Of a DNA stretch of 64,000 nt, positions 44,452-52,789 are shown piece by piece. Under the pieces are notes generated by a model, which saw only the letters and a list, made by a program, of their open reading frames with translations, was not told the origin of the DNA and did no database searches. Each line of letters opens with the position of its first letter. Position 1 is the first letter of the stretch. A program made the position numbers and the translations under genes. The stretch covers positions 1-64,000 of the forward strand of contig JAFRPY010000008.1 in NCBI GenBank assembly GCA_017428925.1, in the 5' to 3' direction. This DNA comes from Prevotella sp. (GTDB taxonomy: Bacteria; Bacteroidota; Bacteroidia; Bacteroidales; Bacteroidaceae).

Positions 44452-45921
44452 ATGAAGACGAAATATCTGATAGGTTTATCGGCTATCCTTTGTACATTAT
44501 CCATTGGTCCTGCAAGGGCACAAATTGGCGCACCCTTTATCCACGACCCCTCAACCCTCGCCGAATGCGACGGCAAGTGGTATACCTTCGGCACTGGCGG
44601 TGGCGGTATCATATCCGACGACGGCTGGTCGTGGCATAGCGGCGCTGAGCGTCCTGGTGGCGGTGCAGCTCCCGACATGCTGAAGATAGGCGACCGTTAC
44701 CTCTGTATCTATGGAGCCACCGGCGGTGGTCTGGGCGGCGGTCACAGCGGCCGTATCCTCACCATGTGGAACAAGACGCTCGACCCCAAGTCGCCCGACT
44801 TCAAGTGGAGCACCGCTGTCGAGGTATGCGCCTCCGACGGTATGGAAGACCAGGACGCCATCGACCCGGGTCTGCTGCTCGACCCCACCACAGGTCGTCT
44901 GTGGGCCAGCTATGGCACCTATTTCGGCACTATCCGTCTCATCGAGCTGGACCCGAACACCGGCTTCCGCGTGAGTGGCAACAAAGAGAAGGACATCGCC
45001 ATCGACTGCGAGGCATCCGACCTCATCTACCGCAATGGCTGGTACTACCTGCTGGGCACCCACGGCACCTGCTGCGACGGTGTGAACTCCACCTATAATA
45101 TCGTGGTAGGCCGCGCCAAGAGTGTTCAGGGACCCTATATCGATAATGTAGGTCGCGACATGTACCACGGCGGTGGCAAGATGGTCATTGCCGCTGGCGA
45201 CCGCAAGACCGGTGCTGGACACTTCGGACGCACCATCATCGACGAGGGCGTGGAGGTGATGTCGTTCCACTGGGAGGCCGACATGGATCAGGGTGGCAGC
45301 AGCGTGCTGGCTGTACATCCCCTGCTCTGGAAGAACGACTGGCCCGTGGGTGGCGAGAAGTTCAAGGGCGGCACCTTCGAGATAGAGAGTGAGCGTCGCG
45401 GCTATGCCCTTGAGCTGGCTGTCGACTTCGTCCGCATGAACGTGGCCCGTCGCGGTGGCTTCTTCGGCAGACCTCAGGCCAACCAAGAGCCTCCCAAGCC
45501 CGTTCCCAACCAGACGCTCGACGAGGTGAAGGGTACCTGGCCAGCAGGCGATATCCCCGTGCGCTGCGGCGACTACATGTTCCGTCCCCACCAGCGCTGG
45601 ACCATCACCGCCGTTCCCGAAAAGGGCGGCTATCTGAGCAACCCCTATTTCAAGATCACCATCGAGGGAACCGACCGTGCACTGGCAGCCACAGCCGACC
45701 GCGAAGTGTCCACCGTGCCAGCCTACACCGGAGCCGACGAACAGCTCTGGCGTATCGAGCAGCTCACCGACGGAACCTATCGCATCATGCCCAAGCGCAT
45801 CCCCGGCGAGGATAACGACAACACCAAGCTCGTGCTCTATTCCATAGCCGACAGCACCCCCACGCTCGCTGCCTACGATTTCAGCAGCGACAACAGCAAG
45901 TGGAATTTCCGCGACCATTGA
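44452..45921 (+). CDS. GH43 family glycosidase with C-terminal ricin-like domain
   Basis: 489 residues with signal peptide MKTKYLIGLSAILCTLSIGPARA. The GH43 propeller has catalytic residues in FIHDPSTLAECDGKWY, AIDPGLLLD and DCEASDLIYRNGWYYL; the GTHGTCCDG loop is typical of arabinanase-like GH43. The C-terminal 130 residues resemble a ricin-type beta-trefoil (QRWTITAVPEKGGYLSNPYF, EQLWRIEQLTDGTYRI). It is likely an alpha-L-arabinan or arabinofuranose-active enzyme. It is last in the operon, followed by a terminator hairpin. Confidence 0.88.
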   Translation: MKTKYLIGLSAILCTLSIGPARAQIGAPFIHDPSTLAECDGKWYTFGTGGGGIISDDGWSWHSGAERPGGGAAPDMLKIGDRYLCIYGATGGGLGGGHSGRILTMWNKTLDPKSPDFKWSTAVEVCASDGMEDQDAIDPGLLLDPTTGRLWASYGTYFGTIRLIELDPNTGFRVSGNKEKDIAIDCEASDLIYRNGWYYLLGTHGTCCDGVNSTYNIVVGRAKSVQGPYIDNVGRDMYHGGGKMVIAAGDRKTGAGHFGRTIIDEGVEVMSFHWEADMDQGGSSVLAVHPLLWKNDWPVGGEKFKGGTFEIESERRGYALELAVDFVRMNVARRGGFFGRPQANQEPPKPVPNQTLDEVKGTWPAGDIPVRCGDYMFRPHQRWTITAVPEKGGYLSNPYFKITIEGTDRALAATADREVSTVPAYTGADEQLWRIEQLTDGTYRIMPKRIPGEDNDNTKLVLYSIADSTPTLAAYDFSSDNSKWNFRDH

Positions 45922-45956
45922 CCTGACACGACTTACAATAAATCCCCTTTAAGGTT

Positions 45957-45994
45957 CACCCCCCGAAAGTATATTATTCAAACTTTCGGGGGTG
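45957..45994 (+). terminator. Terminator after the GH10-GH43 operon
   Basis: CACCCCCCGAAAGT pairs with ACTTTCGGGGGTG (one bulged C) around an 11-nt loop, followed by a T-rich stretch. Confidence 0.75.
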
Positions 45995-46030
45995 CTTCAT
46001 TATAAGTAGGCTTTAAAAGCAATGAAAATA

Positions 46031-46112
46031 GCCTTTAAATGACTCCTAATTAGACTTTATTTCAATTGCAATTAGACTTTAATTCAATCGCAATTAGACT
46101 TTAATTTGATTG
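46031..46112. repeat. 22-bp-period palindrome array, site 2 (three units)
   Basis: It opens with GCCTTTAAATGACT as at site 1 (15257), then carries three units with the AATTAGACTTTAATT core (the first with TTATT at the end) at 22-bp spacing. It lies just downstream of the rhodanese-MBL gene stop. Confidence 0.8.
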
Positions 46113-46115
46113 TCT

Positions 46116-47171
46116 TTATTCATAATGCCTTATCCTTACGTCGATGCTGAAATCCTTGAGTTGTGAGGGGATTTTGCTGACGTCGGTCTGACCATAGTGA
46201 TAGGGGAACAGTATCTTTGGCTTGATGGTCTTTGCGGCATTCAGCAACTGGTCGGGTGTCATCGTGAAAGGTTGGTTGCAGGGCAGGAAGGCAATGTCGA
46301 TATCCTTCAGCGTTGCCATTTCGGGTATGTCTTCGGTGTCTCCCGCGACATAGATTCTAAGCCCGTCGATCGTGATGACAAAACCGTTGTCTCTACCCTT
46401 GGGGTGGAACTGAAGGTGCCCTTCGGTCGTGTTATAGGCCGGTATGGCTTCCACGGTGATGTCGTCGGCCAGTTTCAGTTCGTCGCCATTGGCTATTACC
46501 TGTCCGTAACCCAGCATATCGGCACATCTTTTATTGGTAACCAGCTTGGTCTCGTCAGTAGAGAGAATGCTGAGGGCAGCTTTGTCGAAGTGGTCTTGGT
46601 GTTCGTGGGTGACGAAGATATAGTCGGCCTTGGGCATCGAGCCGTAGTCGGTAGTCCTGTTTCCGAGCTTTGTAACGGGGTCAATCTCAATCTCCTTGCC
46701 ATCGAACACGATGCGGATGCTGGCGTGCATCAAGGCGTGGAACTTGACGGTCTTACCGCTTTTGGTCTTCACCACGTCCACCTCATGGGTATCGGTTGTT
46801 ACCTGCTTGCCCTCATCTTTCCAGGCGATAATTCCACCCTTCAGGTTTACGCACTTGTAACCCATAGCAGCCAGTTTCTCGGCGGCATTGGCCGAACGGC
46901 GACCGCTACGGCAATATAAGGCAAGGGTCTTGTCGGTAGGAACCGTCTTGCTGACCTGTTCTGCGAAGTCACTTTGTTTCTGGTCAATGTTAAGCGCTCC
47001 CTCGATGTGGCCTTCAGCAAATTCTTCGGCTGTCCTGACATCAAGCAATGCAACACCCGGGTTTTCTGCCAATTCTGAAAAGCCCTTCACGTCGACGTTC
47101 TCATAGTTTTGCTGGCCGCAGGCTGTGGTCAACCCTAATGTGGCGAGCAGGCATGTAATGGCTTTCTTCAT
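46116..47171 (-). CDS. Rhodanese and metallo-beta-lactamase-fold fusion lipoprotein
   Basis: 351 residues. The lipobox LTTACGQQ predicts a lipoprotein. The rhodanese domain at about 25-120 has VALLDVRTAEEFAEGHI and active-site loop CRSGRRS. The UlaG-like MBL-fold domain (about 130-350) has THEHQDHFD, YVAGDTED and FPYHYGQTD, so metal ligands are kept. It may act on a sulfur- or lactone-containing small molecule in the periplasm; the substrate is unknown. It begins 6 bp after the GH28 stop, so it is part of the pectin operon's distal unit. Confidence 0.87.
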   Translation of the reverse strand: MKKAITCLLATLGLTTACGQQNYENVDVKGFSELAENPGVALLDVRTAEEFAEGHIEGALNIDQKQSDFAEQVSKTVPTDKTLALYCRSGRRSANAAEKLAAMGYKCVNLKGGIIAWKDEGKQVTTDTHEVDVVKTKSGKTVKFHALMHASIRIVFDGKEIEIDPVTKLGNRTTDYGSMPKADYIFVTHEHQDHFDKAALSILSTDETKLVTNKRCADMLGYGQVIANGDELKLADDITVEAIPAYNTTEGHLQFHPKGRDNGFVITIDGLRIYVAGDTEDIPEMATLKDIDIAFLPCNQPFTMTPDQLLNAAKTIKPKILFPYHYGQTDVSKIPSQLKDFSIDVRIRHYE

Positions 47172-47177
47172 GGCTTT

Positions 47178-48722
47178 TTATTTAAAGATGGTTTTCTTTC
47201 CATTCTGGATGTAAACTCCCCGTTGCTGATGGTCGACGCTAATGCCTTGCAGAGTGTAGAGGGTGCGTCCAGGAAATGGTGCTGCCTCGGCGGTCTGTAT
47301 GCTTGCGGCTTCTTTGTTCCAGGTGTATTCTGCCTGGTATGAGTTTTCCATTACAGCATCGAGGTTTTCTGCAGTGGCAGGCACGGTGGTGCTGTTACGT
47401 GTCTTGGTGAAAGTGCAGCCGTTGATGAACTTGATGTTGCGGCAGAAGAAGAGGCGAACGCCATTACGATGGGATATCTGGACGTTGTCGAAGGTCACAT
47501 CGTAGACGTAACTCTCAGGACGACCGTAGATCATGATGCCATTGTAGTTCTTGTCGTTGCTGTTCTTTGTGTTGTAGCCTGTGGCGGTGACGTTCTGTAT
47601 CAGGATGTTATGATACTCCGGCGTAGTTGTGGTCTTCGTCTCGGGTGAGGCTTCTGCTGTCTGAGGGGTGCTGGGAACGGCGTCGTACCATGCCGTAATC
47701 TGTATGGGCGTGGCAACGTTGTTCATTGTGCAGTTGCGGAAAATGATGTCGTGGACGTCTCCGCTGCGGCCAACATTCGATTTGAGGCGGAAACCGCATC
47801 CTGTGCCGTCGAATGTAAGGTTCTCGTAGATGATGTGGTGCATGTTGGTGGTGTAACTGCCTAACGAAGCACCATGTCCGTGTTTGAAGTCGCAGTTCCA
47901 CACATGAATGTATTGTGCCTCGGAGTCGGTCACCACGTTGTCGTCGCCTGTATCAATGTTGCAATTATAGATGTTTGCATATTGCGTCCAAATGGGGATG
48001 CCGTCGGTATTGTGTGAAGGGTCAGAGGCTCCTGAGTCTGGTGCATAAATGTCCACATCGTGTACCGTGTTATGTTGGCCTTTGCCTGATTGTCCTAAAG
48101 TTAGGTTGGTTCCTGGGGCATTTTGTATTCGGAAGTTACGGAACAGATAACGCTGGCCTTGTGAGAATCGGATAATGGAACCGCGTTGCAATCCGCTTTC
48201 TTTGGCTTCCACGGCATCCCACCACGGGCCGCCCTGTCCTTCGATAATGGAGGTCTCTTTGCTTTCTCCTTCGATGACTATGTCAGAGGCACCGCTTTTC
48301 CCGCAGATATAGGGGTCTTTCAGTGTGTGTGTCTGTTCACTGTAGGGTAACAGTTTCAACGTTGCTCCTGCGCATAGGTGCAACACGGTCTTAGATCCAA
48401 CCCTAATACGTCCGAACAGCCATTCGCCGGCGGGGATTACTACCATGCCTCCGCCGGAACTCGCGGCCTTGTCGAGTGCAGCCTGAATAGCCTTGGTATT
48501 GTCGGCTGACGATGTGGATGCGCCAAACTGTGCGTCGTTGATGTAGAAGGTGTTGGCCTCAGTAAAATTGGGTAGCCCATTGGGTAATTGTACCTCATTC
48601 CATCCGTCGGGTGTGTTCTTTGCAACTGTTTCTTCATCCATTGAGAAACTGATGACTTGTGCTCTGACTGTATGTATAGTTGCAGCCATCAGGACGGAAA
48701 GTATAAAATAATGATTCTTCAT
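47178..48722 (-). CDS. GH28 family polygalacturonase
   Basis: 514 residues with signal peptide MKNHYFILSVLMAATIHTVRA. It is a right-handed parallel beta-helix with the GH28 motifs in order: NTDG (Asp 240), GDD (Asp 260/261), GHG (His 283) and the RLK of GFRLKSN. A Pro/Thr-rich insert (about 350-365) has low complexity. The C-terminus GRTLYTLQGISVDHQQRGV then IQNGKK resembles the sorting-like tail of two other proteins here. ATG 48722 gives the clean signal peptide; the longer frame has no support. It cleaves homogalacturonan or rhamnogalacturonan. Confidence 0.9.
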   Translation of the reverse strand: MKNHYFILSVLMAATIHTVRAQVISFSMDEETVAKNTPDGWNEVQLPNGLPNFTEANTFYINDAQFGASTSSADNTKAIQAALDKAASSGGGMVVIPAGEWLFGRIRVGSKTVLHLCAGATLKLLPYSEQTHTLKDPYICGKSGASDIVIEGESKETSIIEGQGGPWWDAVEAKESGLQRGSIIRFSQGQRYLFRNFRIQNAPGTNLTLGQSGKGQHNTVHDVDIYAPDSGASDPSHNTDGIPIWTQYANIYNCNIDTGDDNVVTDSEAQYIHVWNCDFKHGHGASLGSYTTNMHHIIYENLTFDGTGCGFRLKSNVGRSGDVHDIIFRNCTMNNVATPIQITAWYDAVPSTPQTAEASPETKTTTTPEYHNILIQNVTATGYNTKNSNDKNYNGIMIYGRPESYVYDVTFDNVQISHRNGVRLFFCRNIKFINGCTFTKTRNSTTVPATAENLDAVMENSYQAEYTWNKEAASIQTAEAAPFPGRTLYTLQGISVDHQQRGVYIQNGKKTIFK

Positions 48723-48752
48723 TATGTTGCTTTTGAAGGTTTGTAGAAAAGA

Positions 48753-48790
48753 AACTACGAAAGGCAACTGATAGTTTGCCTTTCGTAGTT
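48753..48790 (-). terminator. Hairpin between the surface lipoprotein and GH28 genes
   Basis: A perfect 15-bp stem AACTACGAAAGGCAA/TTGCCTTTCGTAGTT with an 8-nt loop, followed on the minus strand by TCTTTTCT. It is a likely partial terminator that lowers expression of GH28 and the rhodanese-MBL gene relative to susC/D. Confidence 0.75.
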
Positions 48791-48808
48791 AGAATGTAGG
48801 GAAAAATA

Positions 48809-50569
48809 TTATTGCCAGCGGCTATCGCCCAAAGTGTTGAGATTGACTCCGCTAACTTTTCCTATAATACCGAACTGCCCCTTGTTGGGTGATGACCACA
48901 GTTCGGTCTCGCTGATTCCAAGGTTAGCGACACCATCAATACCGTAAGAGGTGACGCTGCCATCCTCTGCCGTTACAGTATACCAGTCGAAGTTTGTCTT
49001 ATAGGAATCTTCGACGTTGAACGTTGGAGAGCCTGTTGCCATGATGGAGCCGACAGAGCCTGCCTTATAGGGGTTCATGGTGCTGCCTGCTGATTCCGCG
49101 GTGGCCATGGAGGGGCCAAACAGTGTGTTCTTGATGTTGATGGTGGTGTTGTCGCCAGCACGGAACATTGGTGTGTTGGTGTTGGCATTGGTTTCCATGG
49201 GAGCATAGCAGAACGTACAGTTCTCGATGTTTAACACTATCGGCAGTTTGTTACTGGTGGTGTAGGCGCGGAAGTCGCAGAGCAGAACGATGTTGGTGAC
49301 GGTACAGTTCTTCATCAGGACGGTCTTCCACTCAGCTTTCTTGTTAGTGGATGTCAGCACTCCCTGATCACCGATGCCATTGATGAAACATCCCTCCATG
49401 ACAATATTGGTGATATTGTCGTTGTCGGCCTGTGAACGGACTACGGCACGATAGCCTTGCATAGAGCAGTCCTTGAAGGTGAGGTTGCTCAGCGTCGATT
49501 TGACACCATTGATGTTGAATACCTGGCGGCCACCAAAACCTTTGTCGGTGTTGGCGGCAATGCCAGCCTGAACGTCATCGCTATTGAATTTGTCGCTGAC
49601 AAAGTCAATTTTCTCAAACTCCAGCCCATAGACGTCTGCTCCCTTGACAATGGCGAATCCGCCTCCGGAAATGAACTTGGCATTGCCTGCAAGTGTCAGT
49701 CCTGTTACAAACTTGACAGTTTTCGTCGTTGCGGGAATAGCTGTTCCACCACTAATCTTATAGCTTACGCCACCCTCTACAACATACGTGATGTCTTCGT
49801 CGGGATTGGCCTCTACGTCGGCAGCTATCTGGTCGGTTGTGATATAGGTCTTAGCCGTTTCCTCATCCATGCCGCGCAGGTCGAACACTGCTCCACTGTA
49901 CTTCTCTGAGGCAACGGTGGTGAAGCGTTTCTTGCCCTGGTATGAACCATTGTTGTAGGCTTCAACGCGATAGCCAGTCTTCGGAGCAAGTCCCTTGAAA
50001 ATGAGTTGCTGGGCGGCATTGATATCGTCGGTGATAACGGTGTCGCAAACCAGTGAGTCGTTGCTGTCTTTATATATCTTGATGTTATCGTAGACTGTGC
50101 TTTCACCCGACCATTTCACACGTGCCTGTGTGTCGATAATGTCGGATGTAGACAGTGAAGACAGTGAAGTAGGGTAGTCGAGAGTTGTCGTTGTCAACGA
50201 ATAGGGTTTTGACGACAGGCCCGTCTGAGTGTTTGCTGAATTGATATAGACATAGTATTCTGTGTCATAATTCAGGTTGTCGAAACGGCAAGTGGTCTCT
50301 GAGGTGGTGACTTCTTTCTTGTCACTGCCGTCAATGGACTCTATTCTTACTGTGTACTGATTGGCACTGGTATAGTTATCCCAGGTCACAATCATGTAGG
50401 GAATCGTGTTCTCGTCAAGGCCTTGCTCAATGTTATCGTCCTCGTTGATGATGGGACGGAACAAAGCATCGGCGGTGGTCAGGTCGTCGTCGTCGCTACA
50501 ACTGACAAACGTTCCTGTTCCTGCTGTTACTGCAGCAAGCAGCAACAATGATTTGATTATCTTTTTCAT
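48809..50569 (-). CDS. Surface lipoprotein, FN3-like plus DUF4957/DUF5123-like beta-helix
   Basis: 586 residues. Lipobox TFVSCSDDDD predicts lipidation; the acidic DDDD after Cys is the surface-export signal of Bacteroidetes. Two fibronectin-like domains (about 45-215; TETTYYVYINSAN-type strands) precede a right-handed beta-helix-like region of DUF4957/DUF5123 type (about 220-580: NLTFKDCSMQGYRAVV, VLNIENCTFCY). In pectin loci such proteins serve as surface glycan-binding proteins. It is 11 bp after susD and the third gene of the SusC operon. Confidence 0.82.
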   Translation of the reverse strand: MKKIIKSLLLLAAVTAGTGTFVSCSDDDDLTTADALFRPIINEDDNIEQGLDENTIPYMIVTWDNYTSANQYTVRIESIDGSDKKEVTTSETTCRFDNLNYDTEYYVYINSANTQTGLSSKPYSLTTTTLDYPTSLSSLSTSDIIDTQARVKWSGESTVYDNIKIYKDSNDSLVCDTVITDDINAAQQLIFKGLAPKTGYRVEAYNNGSYQGKKRFTTVASEKYSGAVFDLRGMDEETAKTYITTDQIAADVEANPDEDITYVVEGGVSYKISGGTAIPATTKTVKFVTGLTLAGNAKFISGGGFAIVKGADVYGLEFEKIDFVSDKFNSDDVQAGIAANTDKGFGGRQVFNINGVKSTLSNLTFKDCSMQGYRAVVRSQADNDNITNIVMEGCFINGIGDQGVLTSTNKKAEWKTVLMKNCTVTNIVLLCDFRAYTTSNKLPIVLNIENCTFCYAPMETNANTNTPMFRAGDNTTINIKNTLFGPSMATAESAGSTMNPYKAGSVGSIMATGSPTFNVEDSYKTNFDWYTVTAEDGSVTSYGIDGVANLGISETELWSSPNKGQFGIIGKVSGVNLNTLGDSRWQ

Positions 50570-50580
50570 TTCACTTCCTG

Positions 50581-52752
50581 TTATTTGTAATTCTCTTTGA
50601 TAATAGTAGCAACTTCAACGTTCACACCGTCTCCAGTGTTGGTGTCCAAGATGTGATAGCCGTTGTTGTTAAGTACAGAACTTGCAGAGAGCGTCTCGGT
50701 ATTGATGGGAATCAGGTAGGGGGCTACACCGTTTCCGGTCAGTGCTCCGTTGGAATAACCGCGGAACAGGCGTGTGGCATAGTCGCTTGCAGCATAGACA
50801 TCCTTGCGGGTAATGCCGGTTTCCTGGCCTTCAGCAACTGTTACGGTTGTGGTGTTGGGCGATGTTCCTAAAGTATAGGTAGTCGTTCCATCTTCGTTTA
50901 CAACCTTGGTAGGTGTTGTGGTGCCGTAGTCTGTGCCGTTGTATGAATATGTGCGCGTGCGCTTAATCATTTGTGAACCCCAGTTCACCGACTGCCAGCC
51001 TTCTGCTGTCATGACAGCATCCTCTAAGTCAATCTTATATTTCTCATTATACCACTTGATGTCTTCCTTGCGGTTGGTCTTTCCTTTCTTTACATACCAA
51101 AGCTTATTAGCCCATGTGGTATAGTTGACTGCCTCAGGATATGCAGCCAGCACGGCTTCGTCATTCATCAGGTCTTCATTCATAGCAATACCCCAGCAGA
51201 GCATGGTGCGCATGGTTTCCTCAATCTTCTTGGCATAGAGATTCCAGCGTACGAGGTCGAATTTGCGCAAAGCCTCACTTCCGAATTCCCATGCACGCTC
51301 GTCGACGATGGCATTGAAGAAGGCTTCCTTTGAAGACAGGTTGTTTACGTATTGTGTAACCTGTTCGCCGTAATTCTCTGCCTTGGCGAATGCGCGGGCA
51401 CGCACCTTGGTGAGCATTTCTTTAGCCAGTGCAGTTGGACCGTTCAGTTCGTTCTCGGCTTCGGCAAGCATAAGCAGCACGTCGGAGTAGCGCATGAGCG
51501 GGAAGTTGATACCTGTACCCTTTGAAGAACCTGAACCTAAGTCCTTGTCGGCGCGGGCGCGGTCCCATTTGCCTGCATAGATGCCTGTAGCAGCTGCTGC
51601 CTTCACGGTGTCGTTCTCGTGGCTGTATTTTGCACAGCAGATGTCGCGGCGCGAGTCGCCGTCGGCAAACGACATGTAGTAGGTTGGCGTTATTGCCACC
51701 TGTGCCGTTGTAGTACCCTTGGCGCATGAGCCAGTGTTGGGCACACCGAAACTCCAGCCGATGTCACCGCCATAGTTCTGAACGAAAGCAACTTCATAGA
51801 GCACCTCGGCATTATTGTCATGGGTGTAGTTCATTTCGTTTACAAACGAAGTCTCGTAATCGGAATACAGTTCGCGGGGTTTGAGTTGGATCAGTTTCTG
51901 ACAGTAGTCTTTGGCCATCTGATAATAATCAGTATATGTACGTGCTGTCTTTTCATTGCCGTTCACGTCCTTATACGTGACAGCCAAGTCGGCATCACCG
52001 TTCACGTCGAGATATTCATCGGCGCGTTTCATGGTACCATCTTCTGTCATTCCATATCCTGCACGGAACAATGCGATACGGGCGATGAGACCTATGGCAA
52101 AGTCGCGGTTCATACGCTCAATGCCTCCTGTGTTCACGTCGCTCCACTTCATGTTTGGCTCGATGTCAACAAGTTGCTGCAGACAACGGCTGTAGATGAT
52201 GTTCTTGTCGGTACGTGGCTTGTCAATCTCCTCGCCCCAAACGGCTGCAATGTCGTAGTAGGGAACATCACCGAAGAAGTTGCACATCAGATAGTAACGG
52301 AAAGCCTTCAGACAGGTGGCCTCACCCTTTATCTGCTGCATCTCGTCCTGACTGCCGATGCTGCTGGCATCGATGCCGGCGCGAACCTGGTTGGCACGTT
52401 CAATGGCCTGCAGGTTGTTGTCCCAAACTTTCTTCACGTCGCCCCAGCCAGCGTTGTTGGCACCCTGCAAGGGCCAGATGGCATTTCGGTGGTTAGTGGC
52501 AGCCGTGGCACTTACGCTCATGGCCTCCACGTCTGTATTCTGCGTCCATACACCACACATACGGGAAGTGTAAGGGTCTTCGCAGAACAATACATATACG
52601 CCGTTGATGGCGTTGGTCGCAAACTCGGTAGAGCTGTAAATCTGTGTCATGTCGCTTTGTGAAGGAGCATCCACGTTCAGTGTGTCACTGCACGATGTAA
52701 GCCCCATCATTCCGAGGACTGCGATGGCAATATATTGATTTTTTAGTTTCAT
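50581..52752 (-). CDS. SusD/RagB family nutrient-binding lipoprotein
   Basis: 723 residues, longer than the typical 500-600. Lipobox MGLTSCSDTLNV. N-terminal TPR helices contain NGVYVLFCEDPYTS, QIKGEATCLKAFRYYLMCNFFGDVPY and DFAIGLIARIALFRAG; near the C-terminus LMRYSDVLLMLAEAENELNG and FNAIVDERAWEFGSEALRKFDLVRW are the SusD signature. It forms the lid on the SusC transporter and binds oligosaccharide at the cell surface. It lies 37 bp after susC, 11 bp before the lipoprotein gene. Confidence 0.95.
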   Translation of the reverse strand: MKLKNQYIAIAVLGMMGLTSCSDTLNVDAPSQSDMTQIYSSTEFATNAINGVYVLFCEDPYTSRMCGVWTQNTDVEAMSVSATAATNHRNAIWPLQGANNAGWGDVKKVWDNNLQAIERANQVRAGIDASSIGSQDEMQQIKGEATCLKAFRYYLMCNFFGDVPYYDIAAVWGEEIDKPRTDKNIIYSRCLQQLVDIEPNMKWSDVNTGGIERMNRDFAIGLIARIALFRAGYGMTEDGTMKRADEYLDVNGDADLAVTYKDVNGNEKTARTYTDYYQMAKDYCQKLIQLKPRELYSDYETSFVNEMNYTHDNNAEVLYEVAFVQNYGGDIGWSFGVPNTGSCAKGTTTAQVAITPTYYMSFADGDSRRDICCAKYSHENDTVKAAAATGIYAGKWDRARADKDLGSGSSKGTGINFPLMRYSDVLLMLAEAENELNGPTALAKEMLTKVRARAFAKAENYGEQVTQYVNNLSSKEAFFNAIVDERAWEFGSEALRKFDLVRWNLYAKKIEETMRTMLCWGIAMNEDLMNDEAVLAAYPEAVNYTTWANKLWYVKKGKTNRKEDIKWYNEKYKIDLEDAVMTAEGWQSVNWGSQMIKRTRTYSYNGTDYGTTTPTKVVNEDGTTTYTLGTSPNTTTVTVAEGQETGITRKDVYAASDYATRLFRGYSNGALTGNGVAPYLIPINTETLSASSVLNNNGYHILDTNTGDGVNVEVATIIKENYK

Positions 52753-52789
52753 AATAATCTGAACTTTAAACTTAAATTATTAAACTATC

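Noticed and set aside
44551..45918. 455-codon open frame antisense to the second GH43 gene
   Set aside because: It mirrors a G/C-rich coding gene along its whole length, and its product (runs of VG, AH, GG) matches no family. The plus-strand GH43 has catalytic motifs and a signal peptide.
51820..52662. 280-codon plus-strand frame inside susD
   Set aside because: Shadow of the SusD reading frame; no promoter or recognisable protein.
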